A stretch of DNA of 64,000 bases from JAHDDW01 sp964648795 (GTDB taxonomy: Bacteria > Actinomycetota > Acidimicrobiia > Acidimicrobiales > SZUA-35), in NCBI GenBank assembly GCA_964648795.1, contig CAZYMB010000010.1:8421-72420 (forward strand). Reading direction: 5' to 3'. The position numbers and the translations under genes are program-made. A model generated the notes under the pieces. The model ran no database searches. It worked only from the letters and a program-made list of their open reading frames with translations, and was not told the origin of the DNA. Each line of letters begins with the position of its first letter. Within the stretch, counting starts at the first letter, position 1. Shown here one piece after another: positions 17,572 to 25,907 of this stretch.

Positions 17572-17886
17572 ATGAACAAAGAAGTAGAAGAATTTCTAGA
17601 CCTTACAGCCAAACCAAACCCTGCACAGGGCGAAGTGGAGCTAAGCCCAGGGGCAACCGGTGGCGATGATATAGCTGGAACTTTTGAAGAAATCCTCGAC
17701 CTATTGAGCTTCATCTCTATTCCACTAGCCGTAGCTGCAGTAGTCCTAGTCGGCATCCTTATAATCTCTAATATCGTTGGCGCTAACCCAGGCGGAGCGA
17801 CTCAAAACTTGCGCAAAATCGCCTATGTTTTGATTGGGTTGATCATCGTGTTTAATTCGCACACAATTGTCGCGACTTTCGTCTAG
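17572..17886 (+). CDS. VirB2/TrbC-like two-helix protein 3
   Basis: The 104-residue product begins 2 bp after the previous stop and has no ribosome-binding site of its own, so translation is probably coupled. An acidic N-terminus (NKEVEEFLDL) is followed by a Gly-rich stretch, then helices ILDLLSFISIPLAVAAVVLV and IAYVLIGLIIVFNSHTIVAT around an ANPGGATQNLRK loop. The loop and second helix align with both preceding genes (NLR-K/R-hydrophobic-IGL/LGGL). Three pilin-like genes in tandem suggest a heteropolymer or three specialised subunits. Confidence 0.7.
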   Translation: MNKEVEEFLDLTAKPNPAQGEVELSPGATGGDDIAGTFEEILDLLSFISIPLAVAAVVLVGILIISNIVGANPGGATQNLRKIAYVLIGLIIVFNSHTIVATFV

Positions 17887-17939
17887 GCCATCAGACTCAA
17901 GCCCTAAAGATAGCCCTCTAGGCTTCCGATGAATCGGGG

Positions 17940-19283
17940 GTGCAAAACGATTCTGTTTCTCCACGTCGCCAACGTAGCTCACTGCGAGATCTACGCAGAG
18001 GGCTAAACAACAAAACTGTTGAAGCCGAAATTGACACAATCGAATACGGAGATCTAACGATCTATCAATTCGAGAAAGTTCTGACCCAGAAACTAGCGGA
18101 TAATGACAATAGCGAAGCTCGACTAGCGCTCTTTGAAATACAATTTGACGTTACTAAGATGCCGTCAGAAATCGAGCGCAAAGTAACAAGCGCAGACGTT
18201 CGTGAAGTCATGCTTGAACGGTGCCTTAACGAACTAGGCTCTGCTTTCTTTTATGCTGAGGACAACCGAATAGTCGGCCTGCTAGAACTCACTGGTTCAA
18301 CACAATCAGCCGAGGCTTCAATTGGGGCCCTAATTAAGCAGCTAGCAGTACCGTTCGAAATTGATGGGTACTGGCAAGTAGCTTGGACTCGCTCAGCGTG
18401 TGTATACACAGACGCTCTAGAGTCTCCGGCCGTTTCTGACTGTCTAGACGCTCTAGCGCTGACTATTGCTGAGACTAACGAATCGTTGCATTTCCTCGTG
18501 TACAACCCATTCCTTAGTAAAAGAAGAGAACGTGACTCTGAAATGCTTGAGCGTATGCAAGGCATTGTTAACTCCAAGTCAATCTCACATCACTTCAAAG
18601 TGACTGAAGACATCGATTCAGGAGCAGTTACCGGTATCGAACTTGTTCCCCAATTCGTTGTAGCTGAGACCAAAGAGCCAGTCCCGACAGAAGATGCCAT
18701 CAAGAGTTCTGTGGAGAATGGTCTAATTTATGAGTTAGGCCGCCTATCAAGGCAGCTAGGCGCTGTGCGCATAAGCCCTGGTCTTCACGAAGCCTGCACC
18801 ACATGTAAAGCCTGGTTTCCGTTAACCTCTGAAGAGCTGCACGCTCCTGGCATAGTTGAACAGCTGCAGACGCTGGCTGTTACGCCCGGGAAAGTAGGGA
18901 TTATCCTTAAGGCTGAGTCGATCTGCTATTCAAAATACTTGGAATTAGTGTTTGATGAATTAGAGCGGGCCCAGATATCGCTCCAACTTAAGATTTCACA
19001 GATTTCGAAATTCGACTATTCGCTTCTTTCAAAGCTTCCAGTCAGAACGGCAACTCTCGAGCTATTCGTGGATGGCCCGATTAGCGACTACCCTGAGCTA
19101 TCAAAGAGAATCGAAATTCTGGCGCTTGTGGCGCAGAACAATGGGACCCAACTATGTTTAGCGAACGTTCGCTCCTCTGGACAGGCCAAAGAAGCCGAGG
19201 TTCTCGGTTTTACGCAGATAACCAGGAGCGCAATAGCTACCACTATCGATCAGATTCGGGGATCTCAACTAGAACTAGCCTAA
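17940..19283 (+). CDS. Degenerate GGDEF-EAL (c-di-GMP-type) protein
   Basis: The 447-residue cytoplasmic protein looks like a GGDEF-EAL tandem that has lost its catalytic motifs. Residues about 42-190 follow the GGDEF fold (YQFEKVLTQKL, ALFEIQFDVTKM, late VDIGxA-like strands absent) but no GGDEF signature is present. Residues about 205-447 follow the EAL fold: HHFKVTEDIDSGAVTGIELV in place of the usual F-x-P-I-x-D-x-x-T-G-x-I-x-G-x-E-A-L, and IILKAESI where active enzymes have L-E-I-T-E. It starts (GTG) 53 bp after the third pilin-like gene and is probably cotranscribed. It may bind c-di-GMP or a partner rather than make or cleave the nucleotide. Confidence 0.6.
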   Translation: MQNDSVSPRRQRSSLRDLRRGLNNKTVEAEIDTIEYGDLTIYQFEKVLTQKLADNDNSEARLALFEIQFDVTKMPSEIERKVTSADVREVMLERCLNELGSAFFYAEDNRIVGLLELTGSTQSAEASIGALIKQLAVPFEIDGYWQVAWTRSACVYTDALESPAVSDCLDALALTIAETNESLHFLVYNPFLSKRRERDSEMLERMQGIVNSKSISHHFKVTEDIDSGAVTGIELVPQFVVAETKEPVPTEDAIKSSVENGLIYELGRLSRQLGAVRISPGLHEACTTCKAWFPLTSEELHAPGIVEQLQTLAVTPGKVGIILKAESICYSKYLELVFDELERAQISLQLKISQISKFDYSLLSKLPVRTATLELFVDGPISDYPELSKRIEILALVAQNNGTQLCLANVRSSGQAKEAEVLGFTQITRSAIATTIDQIRGSQLELA

Positions 19284-19589
19284 GAGATCATCAGTATCGA
19301 TCTGATCGTTCGCCGCAGCCAACGCACCAGCAAGCATGGATGCACGCTCATAAACAGCTTTGAGTCTTTCATCCACAGATTCTTGAGGCCATGACAGTGG
19401 GACTCGCCCAAGTGACTGGATCACGGCTTCGGGTTTAGCTGACATTTTGGTTAGTTTCTGTTGCTCAGCAAGTTCATCAATTAACGACATATCACCCCAA
19501 AACTTCTTTGGGTCGACTCGCTTTCTGCGCTGAGATTTACCTGAACGACGTCGTGAGTTGCCTCGTTGGTTTCTACGTTGATTACTCAC
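19275..19589 (-). CDS. Small basic protein of unknown function linked to the helicase
   Basis: The 104-residue protein has a strongly basic N-terminus (NQRRNQRGNSRRRSGKSQRRK), suggesting nucleic-acid contact, then a helical, more acidic region (FWGDMSLIDELAEQQ, ESVDERLKAVYERASMLAGA). It overlaps the end of the SNF2 helicase gene by 8 bp and its own end overlaps the convergent GGDEF-EAL gene by 9 bp. It is probably cotranslated with the helicase and may assist it. No family recognised. Confidence 0.65.
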   Translation of the reverse strand: MSNQRRNQRGNSRRRSGKSQRRKRVDPKKFWGDMSLIDELAEQQKLTKMSAKPEAVIQSLGRVPLSWPQESVDERLKAVYERASMLAGALAAANDQIDTDDLLG

Positions 19590-22500
19590 CTACGGCCTCC
19601 AATTCTTCTGAATCTGTTAGTAGTAAGTCAGCGTCTAAGCCGAGTGCTTGCTGTAGCTGGTCGGCGTTAAGGTCGCCGACAGAACTAGATTTTGGTAGAA
19701 CTAGGTCTGCAACACGCCGTTTGCCTGCGACTACTTCTTCAACTCTCTCATCGACTGTTCCGGGACACACTAGACGATGACAGACAACAGTGTTCTTCTG
19801 ACCAATTCGCCAAACACGGTCACGAGCCTGGTCTTCAACAGCTGGGTTCCACCAGCGGTCATACAATACAACGTGATTCGCAGCAGTTAAGTTAAGCCCA
19901 GTACCGCCGGCTTTCAGTGAAACAACCATAGCACCAGGTCCGGTGCCTTTCTGGAAATGGTCAACCATCTTGTCTCTCACTCCACGAGATAGTCCACCGT
20001 GATAACAAGGTATTGGAACACCATGAGTTGCAGTCAGATAGTCAGCGAGCTTTTCTCCCCAAGATGCGAAGTGAGTGAAGACAAGAAGTCGTTCACCTGA
20101 AGAGAATACTGTCTCGATTATTTCATCAAGGCGTGCAAGCTTGCCGGAGCGGCCATCTAGTGGTTCAGAGTCAGACTTATTGTATGCAGCCGGGTGGTTA
20201 CAAATCTGTTTTAGTGCTGTGATAGCGGCGAGAACCGCACCTTTGCGCTTTGGTTCATCAGAGTCGCTGGCTTCAACAACTAGCGAGTCCAGCACTGCTT
20301 GATACAGCCCGATTTGTTCTGGTGTCATAAAACACTGGTCCAGCTCGTCGATTCGATCTGGTAGTTCTGCGGCGATTGCTGGTTCTGCTTTGGTGCGACG
20401 GAATACCAGGATTCCGTTTAACGCAGACAAGGTACTCTCTGGTGATGCTTTGCCGTCTTCATCAACTGAAAGCTGAGCAATGAAGCTACTTCTATCACCA
20501 ACTAATCCAGGGTTTACGAAGTCCATGATGGACCAAAGATCACCTAATCCGTTCTCGATTGGTGTACCTGTTAGAGCAACCCTAGATTTTGCATCTAGTC
20601 GACGGAGCTGCTTTGCAGTTTCAGACGCCGGGTTCTTTATTGCCTGAGCCTCGTCCAGAACAACTTTGTCCCAGACAATCTTAGACAGAGCATCCATGTC
20701 CCGTACAGCGGTGCCATAAGTGGTGATAATGAGATCACTATTCTTAACAAACTTAGTCAGTCCAGCACCGGACGCTCTATTTGGTCCGTGATGAACTTTG
20801 GTTACAAGTTCTGGGGTGAACTTCTTAGCTTCTGAAGCCCAGTTGCTGACAACTGCAGGCGGAGCAATAACCAGCGTAGGATTATCGCCACGTTCAACAC
20901 GGATGTGAGCAAGCATTGTCGGGGTCTTACCGAGCCCCATATCTAACGCTAGACAACCGCCAAGGCCAGCTTTGTCAAGGAAACTCAACCAGGTGCGGGC
21001 CTCTGCCTGGTAGCTGCGTAACTCGCCTTCAAAGCCTTCAAGGGTTGTAGACACATTATCCGACAACGAGGACGCACTTCGAAGGAGATCCGCAGCCCAG
21101 CCGTCACCAGCAAGAGAAACACCCCCTCTCAAGGTTGATCCTTCTAGACCAAGGGCGTGGCGCAGCATATCGGCGCCAGTCAACTTGGTAATGTCTTTGC
21201 GTTCTTCTAGCGCTGCAGCAGCTTTTTGAAGGTCTAGTTGGTCTAGCTCTACCCATTTACCATTATTTTCTATCAGGGGTCGAGCATCTCGGGCTAGTTC
21301 TCGTATCTGCTCCGCATCAAGTTCGAGGTCATCGAACATAACCGACCAGCTGATATTGGACAGTTGTTGTGCTCCAACTACACTATCGCCTGCTGCTTCT
21401 GAGTTTAGTTTTAGAGTTGGCGCAGGTTTGCCCTTAGCAAACTCTGGGGTTCTAACCTCATAACCTGCTGCTGAGAGAGTATGCCCCTTGGAGCTCATTA
21501 GCTCCCAGGCTTCTTCTTGAGACAGTATGACCTCGCCTCGGCGACGTGCCCCCGGCCTTAGCAGCTCCGGATAGAGGCGCTCGAGCCGTTCTAAATCTTG
21601 TTCAACTTCTTTGGATCTGGTAGTAGATGAATTGACTATGACCTGCTCACAAGGTTGAAGCTTCTTATCTGAACTCAGAGCCAAGACTTGCAGATACCAA
21701 GCATCGCTAGAATCCGGTGGATCTAGTTGAACTACTAGTCGAGATTTGCGTGGCTTGACTAACGGAGCTGACCAGCCGTCTAGTTTGCGGGCAATATCAC
21801 CGGCAACAGCGCCCGGTGCAACAAATGGCTCTCCGTCAAGCCGGGAAAGAATAGATTCGGAAACCTCAATTGCGCTCTGCGGTTCGTCCATTGAATCTGC
21901 AACACGGATCTTTTCTGCGGCTTCTGCAAAGATCGCCGATGTGATGTCAGTCGCAACAGCCATCACAACCCCGCTTCTATCGGTTGTTGGGTCAGTGGCT
22001 ATAACAGCGCTAGGAAGCGCCCTCGTTAACTCCGCAACTTGACGTGCACTAACAAGTGCTGGAATCCAACGGACTTCGAATCGTGAGGAACCCTTCGGCA
22101 GGTCTTCGTTACGACGTTTGCGATGTTTGTGAACATGTGGGACAGCACGACCCAAGGCAACTGATCTGACAGCTAGTGCAGTTACAAGACCCATCCACCT
22201 GGCGCTTGGAGCTAGCTCATAGCCGTCTTCTGGGCTGGCAAGAGAACCTAACCAGCCGAGACATGTTTCTAGCGGAGCACTGAGCGCCGGGATCTTTTGA
22301 CCAGCCACTTTGAGGCCTTCGTAGGTGCTCCATTCGATGCCCTCAGAACCTGTCAGATCTAATCGTGCATGGAGTTCATCTACAGACTCTGCTTCAGCGT
22401 CTCGCCCGGATGCCCAGACAACCATATTGTCTTTCGCCCACGAGACCTGAAGCTGAGCTAGTCCTGTTGGCGTCCCCTCAGTCTCTGACGTAACAGTCTT

Positions 22501-22776
22501 GTTAACTGCTGGACCAATTAGACCTGTCAATATTTCGTCGATTCTGCGAATTTCGGATTCAAAGTCTGTTACAACCGTGGAGCGAACACGCCCTCTCAAG
22601 GTTCTCCGAGCATTCTCAGCCTTAATTGTGGCTTCGTCTAAAAGTCTAAGTAGGCCAGCAACCCAAGCCTTGGTGTCAGCCGCTAAGAGCGCTTCTTGGT
22701 CTTTGGACGCGGTTCCATCAACGTGGCTCTGCACAACATCAAGAAAGCTATTTAAGTCCATGTCGTTAGCCGACAA
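19582..22776 (-). CDS. SNF2-family DEAD/DEAH helicase with N-terminal helicase-associated domain
   Basis: About 1064 residues. The likely start is TTG at 22776, which has AGGAG 5 nt upstream; the ATG at 22761 is the alternative. Residues about 1-600 form the SNF2 helicase-associated region. The motor follows: LDMGLGKTPTMLAHI (Walker A), a TYGTAVRDM segment, VVLDEAQAIKNP (DEAQ box), ALTGTPIENGLGDLW, and in the second lobe LVFTHFASWGEKL, SLKAGGTGLNLTAANHV and QARDRVWRIGQ. It belongs to the bacterial SNF2/Rad54-like (HepA-related) translocases that remodel protein-nucleic-acid complexes. The small basic protein overlaps its 3' end. Confidence 0.92.
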   Translation of the reverse strand: MSANDMDLNSFLDVVQSHVDGTASKDQEALLAADTKAWVAGLLRLLDEATIKAENARRTLRGRVRSTVVTDFESEIRRIDEILTGLIGPAVNKTVTSETEGTPTGLAQLQVSWAKDNMVVWASGRDAEAESVDELHARLDLTGSEGIEWSTYEGLKVAGQKIPALSAPLETCLGWLGSLASPEDGYELAPSARWMGLVTALAVRSVALGRAVPHVHKHRKRRNEDLPKGSSRFEVRWIPALVSARQVAELTRALPSAVIATDPTTDRSGVVMAVATDITSAIFAEAAEKIRVADSMDEPQSAIEVSESILSRLDGEPFVAPGAVAGDIARKLDGWSAPLVKPRKSRLVVQLDPPDSSDAWYLQVLALSSDKKLQPCEQVIVNSSTTRSKEVEQDLERLERLYPELLRPGARRRGEVILSQEEAWELMSSKGHTLSAAGYEVRTPEFAKGKPAPTLKLNSEAAGDSVVGAQQLSNISWSVMFDDLELDAEQIRELARDARPLIENNGKWVELDQLDLQKAAAALEERKDITKLTGADMLRHALGLEGSTLRGGVSLAGDGWAADLLRSASSLSDNVSTTLEGFEGELRSYQAEARTWLSFLDKAGLGGCLALDMGLGKTPTMLAHIRVERGDNPTLVIAPPAVVSNWASEAKKFTPELVTKVHHGPNRASGAGLTKFVKNSDLIITTYGTAVRDMDALSKIVWDKVVLDEAQAIKNPASETAKQLRRLDAKSRVALTGTPIENGLGDLWSIMDFVNPGLVGDRSSFIAQLSVDEDGKASPESTLSALNGILVFRRTKAEPAIAAELPDRIDELDQCFMTPEQIGLYQAVLDSLVVEASDSDEPKRKGAVLAAITALKQICNHPAAYNKSDSEPLDGRSGKLARLDEIIETVFSSGERLLVFTHFASWGEKLADYLTATHGVPIPCYHGGLSRGVRDKMVDHFQKGTGPGAMVVSLKAGGTGLNLTAANHVVLYDRWWNPAVEDQARDRVWRIGQKNTVVCHRLVCPGTVDERVEEVVAGKRRVADLVLPKSSSVGDLNADQLQQALGLDADLLLTDSEELEAVGE

Positions 22777-22963
22777 ATTGGCTCCTAATAAGATTGATAT
22801 CAACAGGCAAGATCTTGGCACCAAAGAGAAAACACCTTTGGGCTAGTTAGCTCTCGCCTAGAGCAGCTGCGACGCCAGTCGTGCTGCTAATAAACACTCT
22901 ACCAGACAATAGATCGGTTACTACTTCTCCAAACTTAGTAAATGGAGGCGCCAAAAACTAGAA

Positions 22964-23006
22964 AGGTCCTAGGCAGAACGATCAACTCGTTCTTGGCCCA
23001 GGACCT
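22964..23006 (-). terminator. Rho-independent-like terminator after the aquaporin gene
   Basis: An inverted repeat pairs AGGTCCT (22964-22970) with AGGACCT (23000-23006), and inside it AGAACGA with TCGTTCT around a 5-nt loop. In the leftward transcript it begins 26 bp after the aquaporin stop and is followed by TTTCTAGTTTTT, a U-rich tail. Confidence 0.7.
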
Positions 23007-23032
23007 AAGTAGTAACTGTTGCGTGTTAGCGA

Positions 23033-23839
23033 CTAAGCCTCGACGTCTTCTTTCACATCTTTTACTTTGTCCATGATGTCATCATCAAGTTCTACGTCTG
23101 AAGAAAGTGCAATCTTGTAGATGACTCCACCAATTAAAGCACCAACCAAAGGTGCTAACCAGAATACCCACAGCTGCTCAAGAGCTACGGCCTCTCCGTC
23201 ACCGAAGATAGCCTGACCTAGAGCCTGAGAAGTTGAACGAGCAGGGTTAACACTTGTGTTACTAACTGGAATAGAGATCAAGTGGATCAAGGTAAGACCA
23301 AGACCAATTGCCAGGCCACCCATTGCAGCAGATGCTGCTTTGTCAGTAGCTCCAAGAATGATGATCAAGAAGATTGCAGTCAATACAATTTCAGCAATTA
23401 GTACTGCACCTAGTGAATAGAAAGCACCTTCGCTAAAGTCAGATCCGAAGCCGTTAGTTGCAAAGGCACCGGCACCATCACCAATAGCGAAGCCGTCAGC
23501 CCCACTGGCAACTAGATAGATAACGATTGCAGCTGCGAAAGCTCCAACCACTTGGGCTATCCAATATTGAACTAGCTTCGAAGCAGAGAACTTGCCTGCA
23601 ATTGTTACCCCGAGCGTTACCGCAGGGTTAAAGTGACCACCGCTTACGTGACCCAGGGCGTACGCACCTGTTACTACGGTAAGACCGAATGCCAGTGATA
23701 CACCGACAAATCCGATACCCAGCGACGAGCCCTCAGGGGCCGTTCCTATATTTGTTGCCAAGACAGCCGCACCACAGCCACCAAGCACCAACCAAAATGT
23801 TCCAATAAATTCAGCGACTAGCGCTTTTGCAGAATTCAC
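23033..23839 (-). CDS. Aquaporin (MIP family)
   Basis: The 268-residue membrane protein has six transmembrane helices and the two channel half-helices: GHFNPAVTLGV after SGGH, and SVNPARSTSQAL. Both NPA boxes are intact. A water-specific AqpZ-like type is likely from AEFIGTFWLVLGGCGAAVLA and the HVSGGHFNPAVT context, but the selectivity residues cannot be fully judged by eye. The acidic tail (DDDIMDKVKDVKEDVEA) is a local feature. The gene has a GGAGG-like site (reads AAGGAGG upstream of the ATG) and its own terminator, so it is monocistronic. Confidence 0.95.
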   Translation of the reverse strand: MNSAKALVAEFIGTFWLVLGGCGAAVLATNIGTAPEGSSLGIGFVGVSLAFGLTVVTGAYALGHVSGGHFNPAVTLGVTIAGKFSASKLVQYWIAQVVGAFAAAIVIYLVASGADGFAIGDGAGAFATNGFGSDFSEGAFYSLGAVLIAEIVLTAIFLIIILGATDKAASAAMGGLAIGLGLTLIHLISIPVSNTSVNPARSTSQALGQAIFGDGEAVALEQLWVFWLAPLVGALIGGVIYKIALSSDVELDDDIMDKVKDVKEDVEA

Positions 23840-23935
23840 ACAACCTCCTTAAAGGTATAACTATTGATCGTAAGGATAGTTGTCGCCCAGCGGGTGTGCC
23901 GGGATACTATAGTTTGACCTAACGTACGACTTGAC

Positions 23936-25393
23936 ATGCTTAATTTTCCAACCAACTACGATATTGCTGAATTATTTTTTGAATTAGCCGAACTTACACA
24001 GTTATCCACAGGGAAAAGGGATGACTTCAAGGCCAAGGCATACACAAATGGCGCTTGGGCGTTGCTCGATGTAGATGAAAGAGCAACTGAATTAACCCTG
24101 AAGGAGCTCCAGTCATACCAGGGAATCGGTAAATCGATTGCTTCCAAAGTGGCTGAATATCGTACGACTGGTTCTGTCGGGAAGCTAGACGAGCTACGAG
24201 AACAGATCCCTGTAGACATGGTGCAACTATCGAGGCTCTCTGGAATTGGGATGAACAAGCTGGACATTCTGAAAACCAAGCTTGGTGTGGAGTCGCTTGA
24301 CGCACTACACACAGTCAGAGATTCTGGCGAGCTCAAAGCCACCTCAGAATTTGGGCCAAAGGGTGAAGCCAAGATAGATCGCCAACTGCAACAGACAGCA
24401 CCACAAGGTTCGGTTCCAATCTCGATGGCTGTGTCCGAAGCAAAGATCTTTGCAGCCAAATACAGTCTCGGCGATGTGGGTCTAATGAGTACATCTGAGC
24501 TAGCTAAGGTTGCTGATTTTGCTAGCTCAATCAAGCTAGTTGTTCCCACCAAAGAGCATCAACGACTTATTGATGCTGGGTTGGAGCAAGACGGTGACGC
24601 CGTCTGTGGCTGTTCGCAGCGTTATGAGCTCCCTGTAGAAGTTTTTGACGAAGGCAAAGTTAAGGAACCCTCATTGAAGTTGCTCGGGGATTTGCATTTC
24701 CACACCGATGCATCTGGCGACGGCAAGTCCTCGCTAGAAAATATGGTTAATGCTGCAAAAAGCCGTGGCATCAAGTACATAGCAATCACTGATCATGCTG
24801 AAGATTTACGAATCAACGGGCTCTCACAAAAAGAGATGATTCAAAACCGAAAAGACATAGAAAAAGTCGCTGCCGAGCACCCAGACATGAGCCTGCTATT
24901 CGGAGCAGAGCTAAATATCGGACCTGAAGGTGAGCTTGACTACACCCCTAAGTTTCGATCTGAATTTGAATACACAGTTGCCTCAGTCCACTCTCATTTT
25001 GAACTTGATTCACAACAGCAAACCAAGAGACTTGTTAAAGCTATCTCGGACCCTACAGTGCATTCCATTGGTCATCTTTCCGGAAGAAAGATCGGCAGAC
25101 GTGCCGGAATCGAGTTTGATACCGACATAGTGGTCGAAGCGCTAGCCACGTTTGACGTAGCCTTAGAGCTCAACTCTTCGTTAGATCGACTTGACGCAAC
25201 CCGAGAAGTCGTAACAACAGCGGTTAATCGAGGAGTCCAGATAGTAATCAACTCTGATAGCCATCACACTACAGACCTAGAGAGGCTATATTTCGGTGCT
25301 CTTTTAGCGGAAGATTTAGGCTTAAAACAGGACCAAATCCTCAACGCTCAGCCCTACGAAAACTTTCTAGAATGGCTTGAACAAAGGTCCTAG
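23936..25393 (+). CDS. PolX-like HhH-PHP protein lacking a recognisable polymerase active site
   Basis: The 485-residue protein is about 90 residues shorter than usual bacterial PolX. The N-terminal helix-hairpin-helix region is present (FDxKAY near 31, SYQGIGKSIASKV at 60-72, RLSGIGMNKLDIL at 100-112). The middle (about 155-240) is reduced and has neither the GSxRR nor the D-x-D residues of family X polymerases. The C-terminal PHP domain is complete: DLHFHTDASGDG (252-263), ITDHAED, GAELNI, ASVHSHF and NSDSHH, so a metal-dependent 3'-5' exonuclease or phosphoesterase activity is likely. It probably acts in DNA repair as a nuclease. Upstream of a small GGDEF-like gene. Confidence 0.85.
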   Translation: MLNFPTNYDIAELFFELAELTQLSTGKRDDFKAKAYTNGAWALLDVDERATELTLKELQSYQGIGKSIASKVAEYRTTGSVGKLDELREQIPVDMVQLSRLSGIGMNKLDILKTKLGVESLDALHTVRDSGELKATSEFGPKGEAKIDRQLQQTAPQGSVPISMAVSEAKIFAAKYSLGDVGLMSTSELAKVADFASSIKLVVPTKEHQRLIDAGLEQDGDAVCGCSQRYELPVEVFDEGKVKEPSLKLLGDLHFHTDASGDGKSSLENMVNAAKSRGIKYIAITDHAEDLRINGLSQKEMIQNRKDIEKVAAEHPDMSLLFGAELNIGPEGELDYTPKFRSEFEYTVASVHSHFELDSQQQTKRLVKAISDPTVHSIGHLSGRKIGRRAGIEFDTDIVVEALATFDVALELNSSLDRLDATREVVTTAVNRGVQIVINSDSHHTTDLERLYFGALLAEDLGLKQDQILNAQPYENFLEWLEQRS

Positions 25394-25448
25394 AGCAACC
25401 TTACCCAGTGTGCTAACCTCAAGGCATCGTTTTGACGATAGAGGGTTT

Positions 25449-25907
25449 ATGGCGACAAACGAGACACAACTAGCACAGTCTGAGTTCTACGACGATCTAG
25501 TCAAATCAATTTCAGAACCAGAGCCAATGTGTATCGTCATTGTTGGTTTTGAAATAGCCAACTATAAAAAGCTAATTCCATTCAACGCAAAGCTTGAAGC
25601 GATGGTACCAGAGATCGTGAGTGCAGCGGTAAAGGAAAGAATGGCCGGCGACCTACGAACCTATGACCTGTTCTCATCAATTGACGACAACTCATTTGTT
25701 GCCGCACTAAAGACTGTAGTAGATGAAGATAACCTGGCCGATCGTCTAGCAGCGCTGAAAGTTAATCTGTCTAAGCCATATGTGTTTAAAGAGCTTCATG
25801 CTGAGGTAAAAGTGCAAATGGGTCACGCTATTCGCAAGCCTGGTGAGACGCCGGCTCAACTGCTACAGCGAGCCGACCTGTCTCGCTCGCAAGCCGCGCC
25901 CATCTAA
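25449..25907 (+). CDS. Degenerate GGDEF domain protein
   Basis: About 152 residues from the ATG at 25449, which has GAGGG just upstream. The whole protein follows a GGDEF fold: CIVIVGFEIANYKKLIPFNA (usual L-x-D-x-D-x-F-K-x-I-N), DLRTYDLFSSIDDNSFVAAL where active enzymes carry R-x-G-G-D-E-F, and QMGHAIRKPGETPAQLLQRA (the I-G-x-A and A-D-x-A end). The signature is S-I-D-D-N-S-F, so diguanylate cyclase activity is unlikely. The stop codon directly abuts the ATG of the alanine racemase gene. It may be a regulatory or structural partner; function unknown. Confidence 0.6.
   Translation: MATNETQLAQSEFYDDLVKSISEPEPMCIVIVGFEIANYKKLIPFNAKLEAMVPEIVSAAVKERMAGDLRTYDLFSSIDDNSFVAALKTVVDEDNLADRLAALKVNLSKPYVFKELHAEVKVQMGHAIRKPGETPAQLLQRADLSRSQAAPI

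Noticed and set aside
7971..19283. Integrated conjugative element
   Set aside because: No integrase, relaxase, coupling protein, flanking repeats or tRNA target is visible, and composition is like the neighbours.
22819..22841. Terminator hairpin upstream of the helicase gene
   Set aside because: The CCAAAG/CTTTGG stem is only 6 bp, has no U-run and lies at the 5' end of the helicase gene, so a terminator function is not supported.
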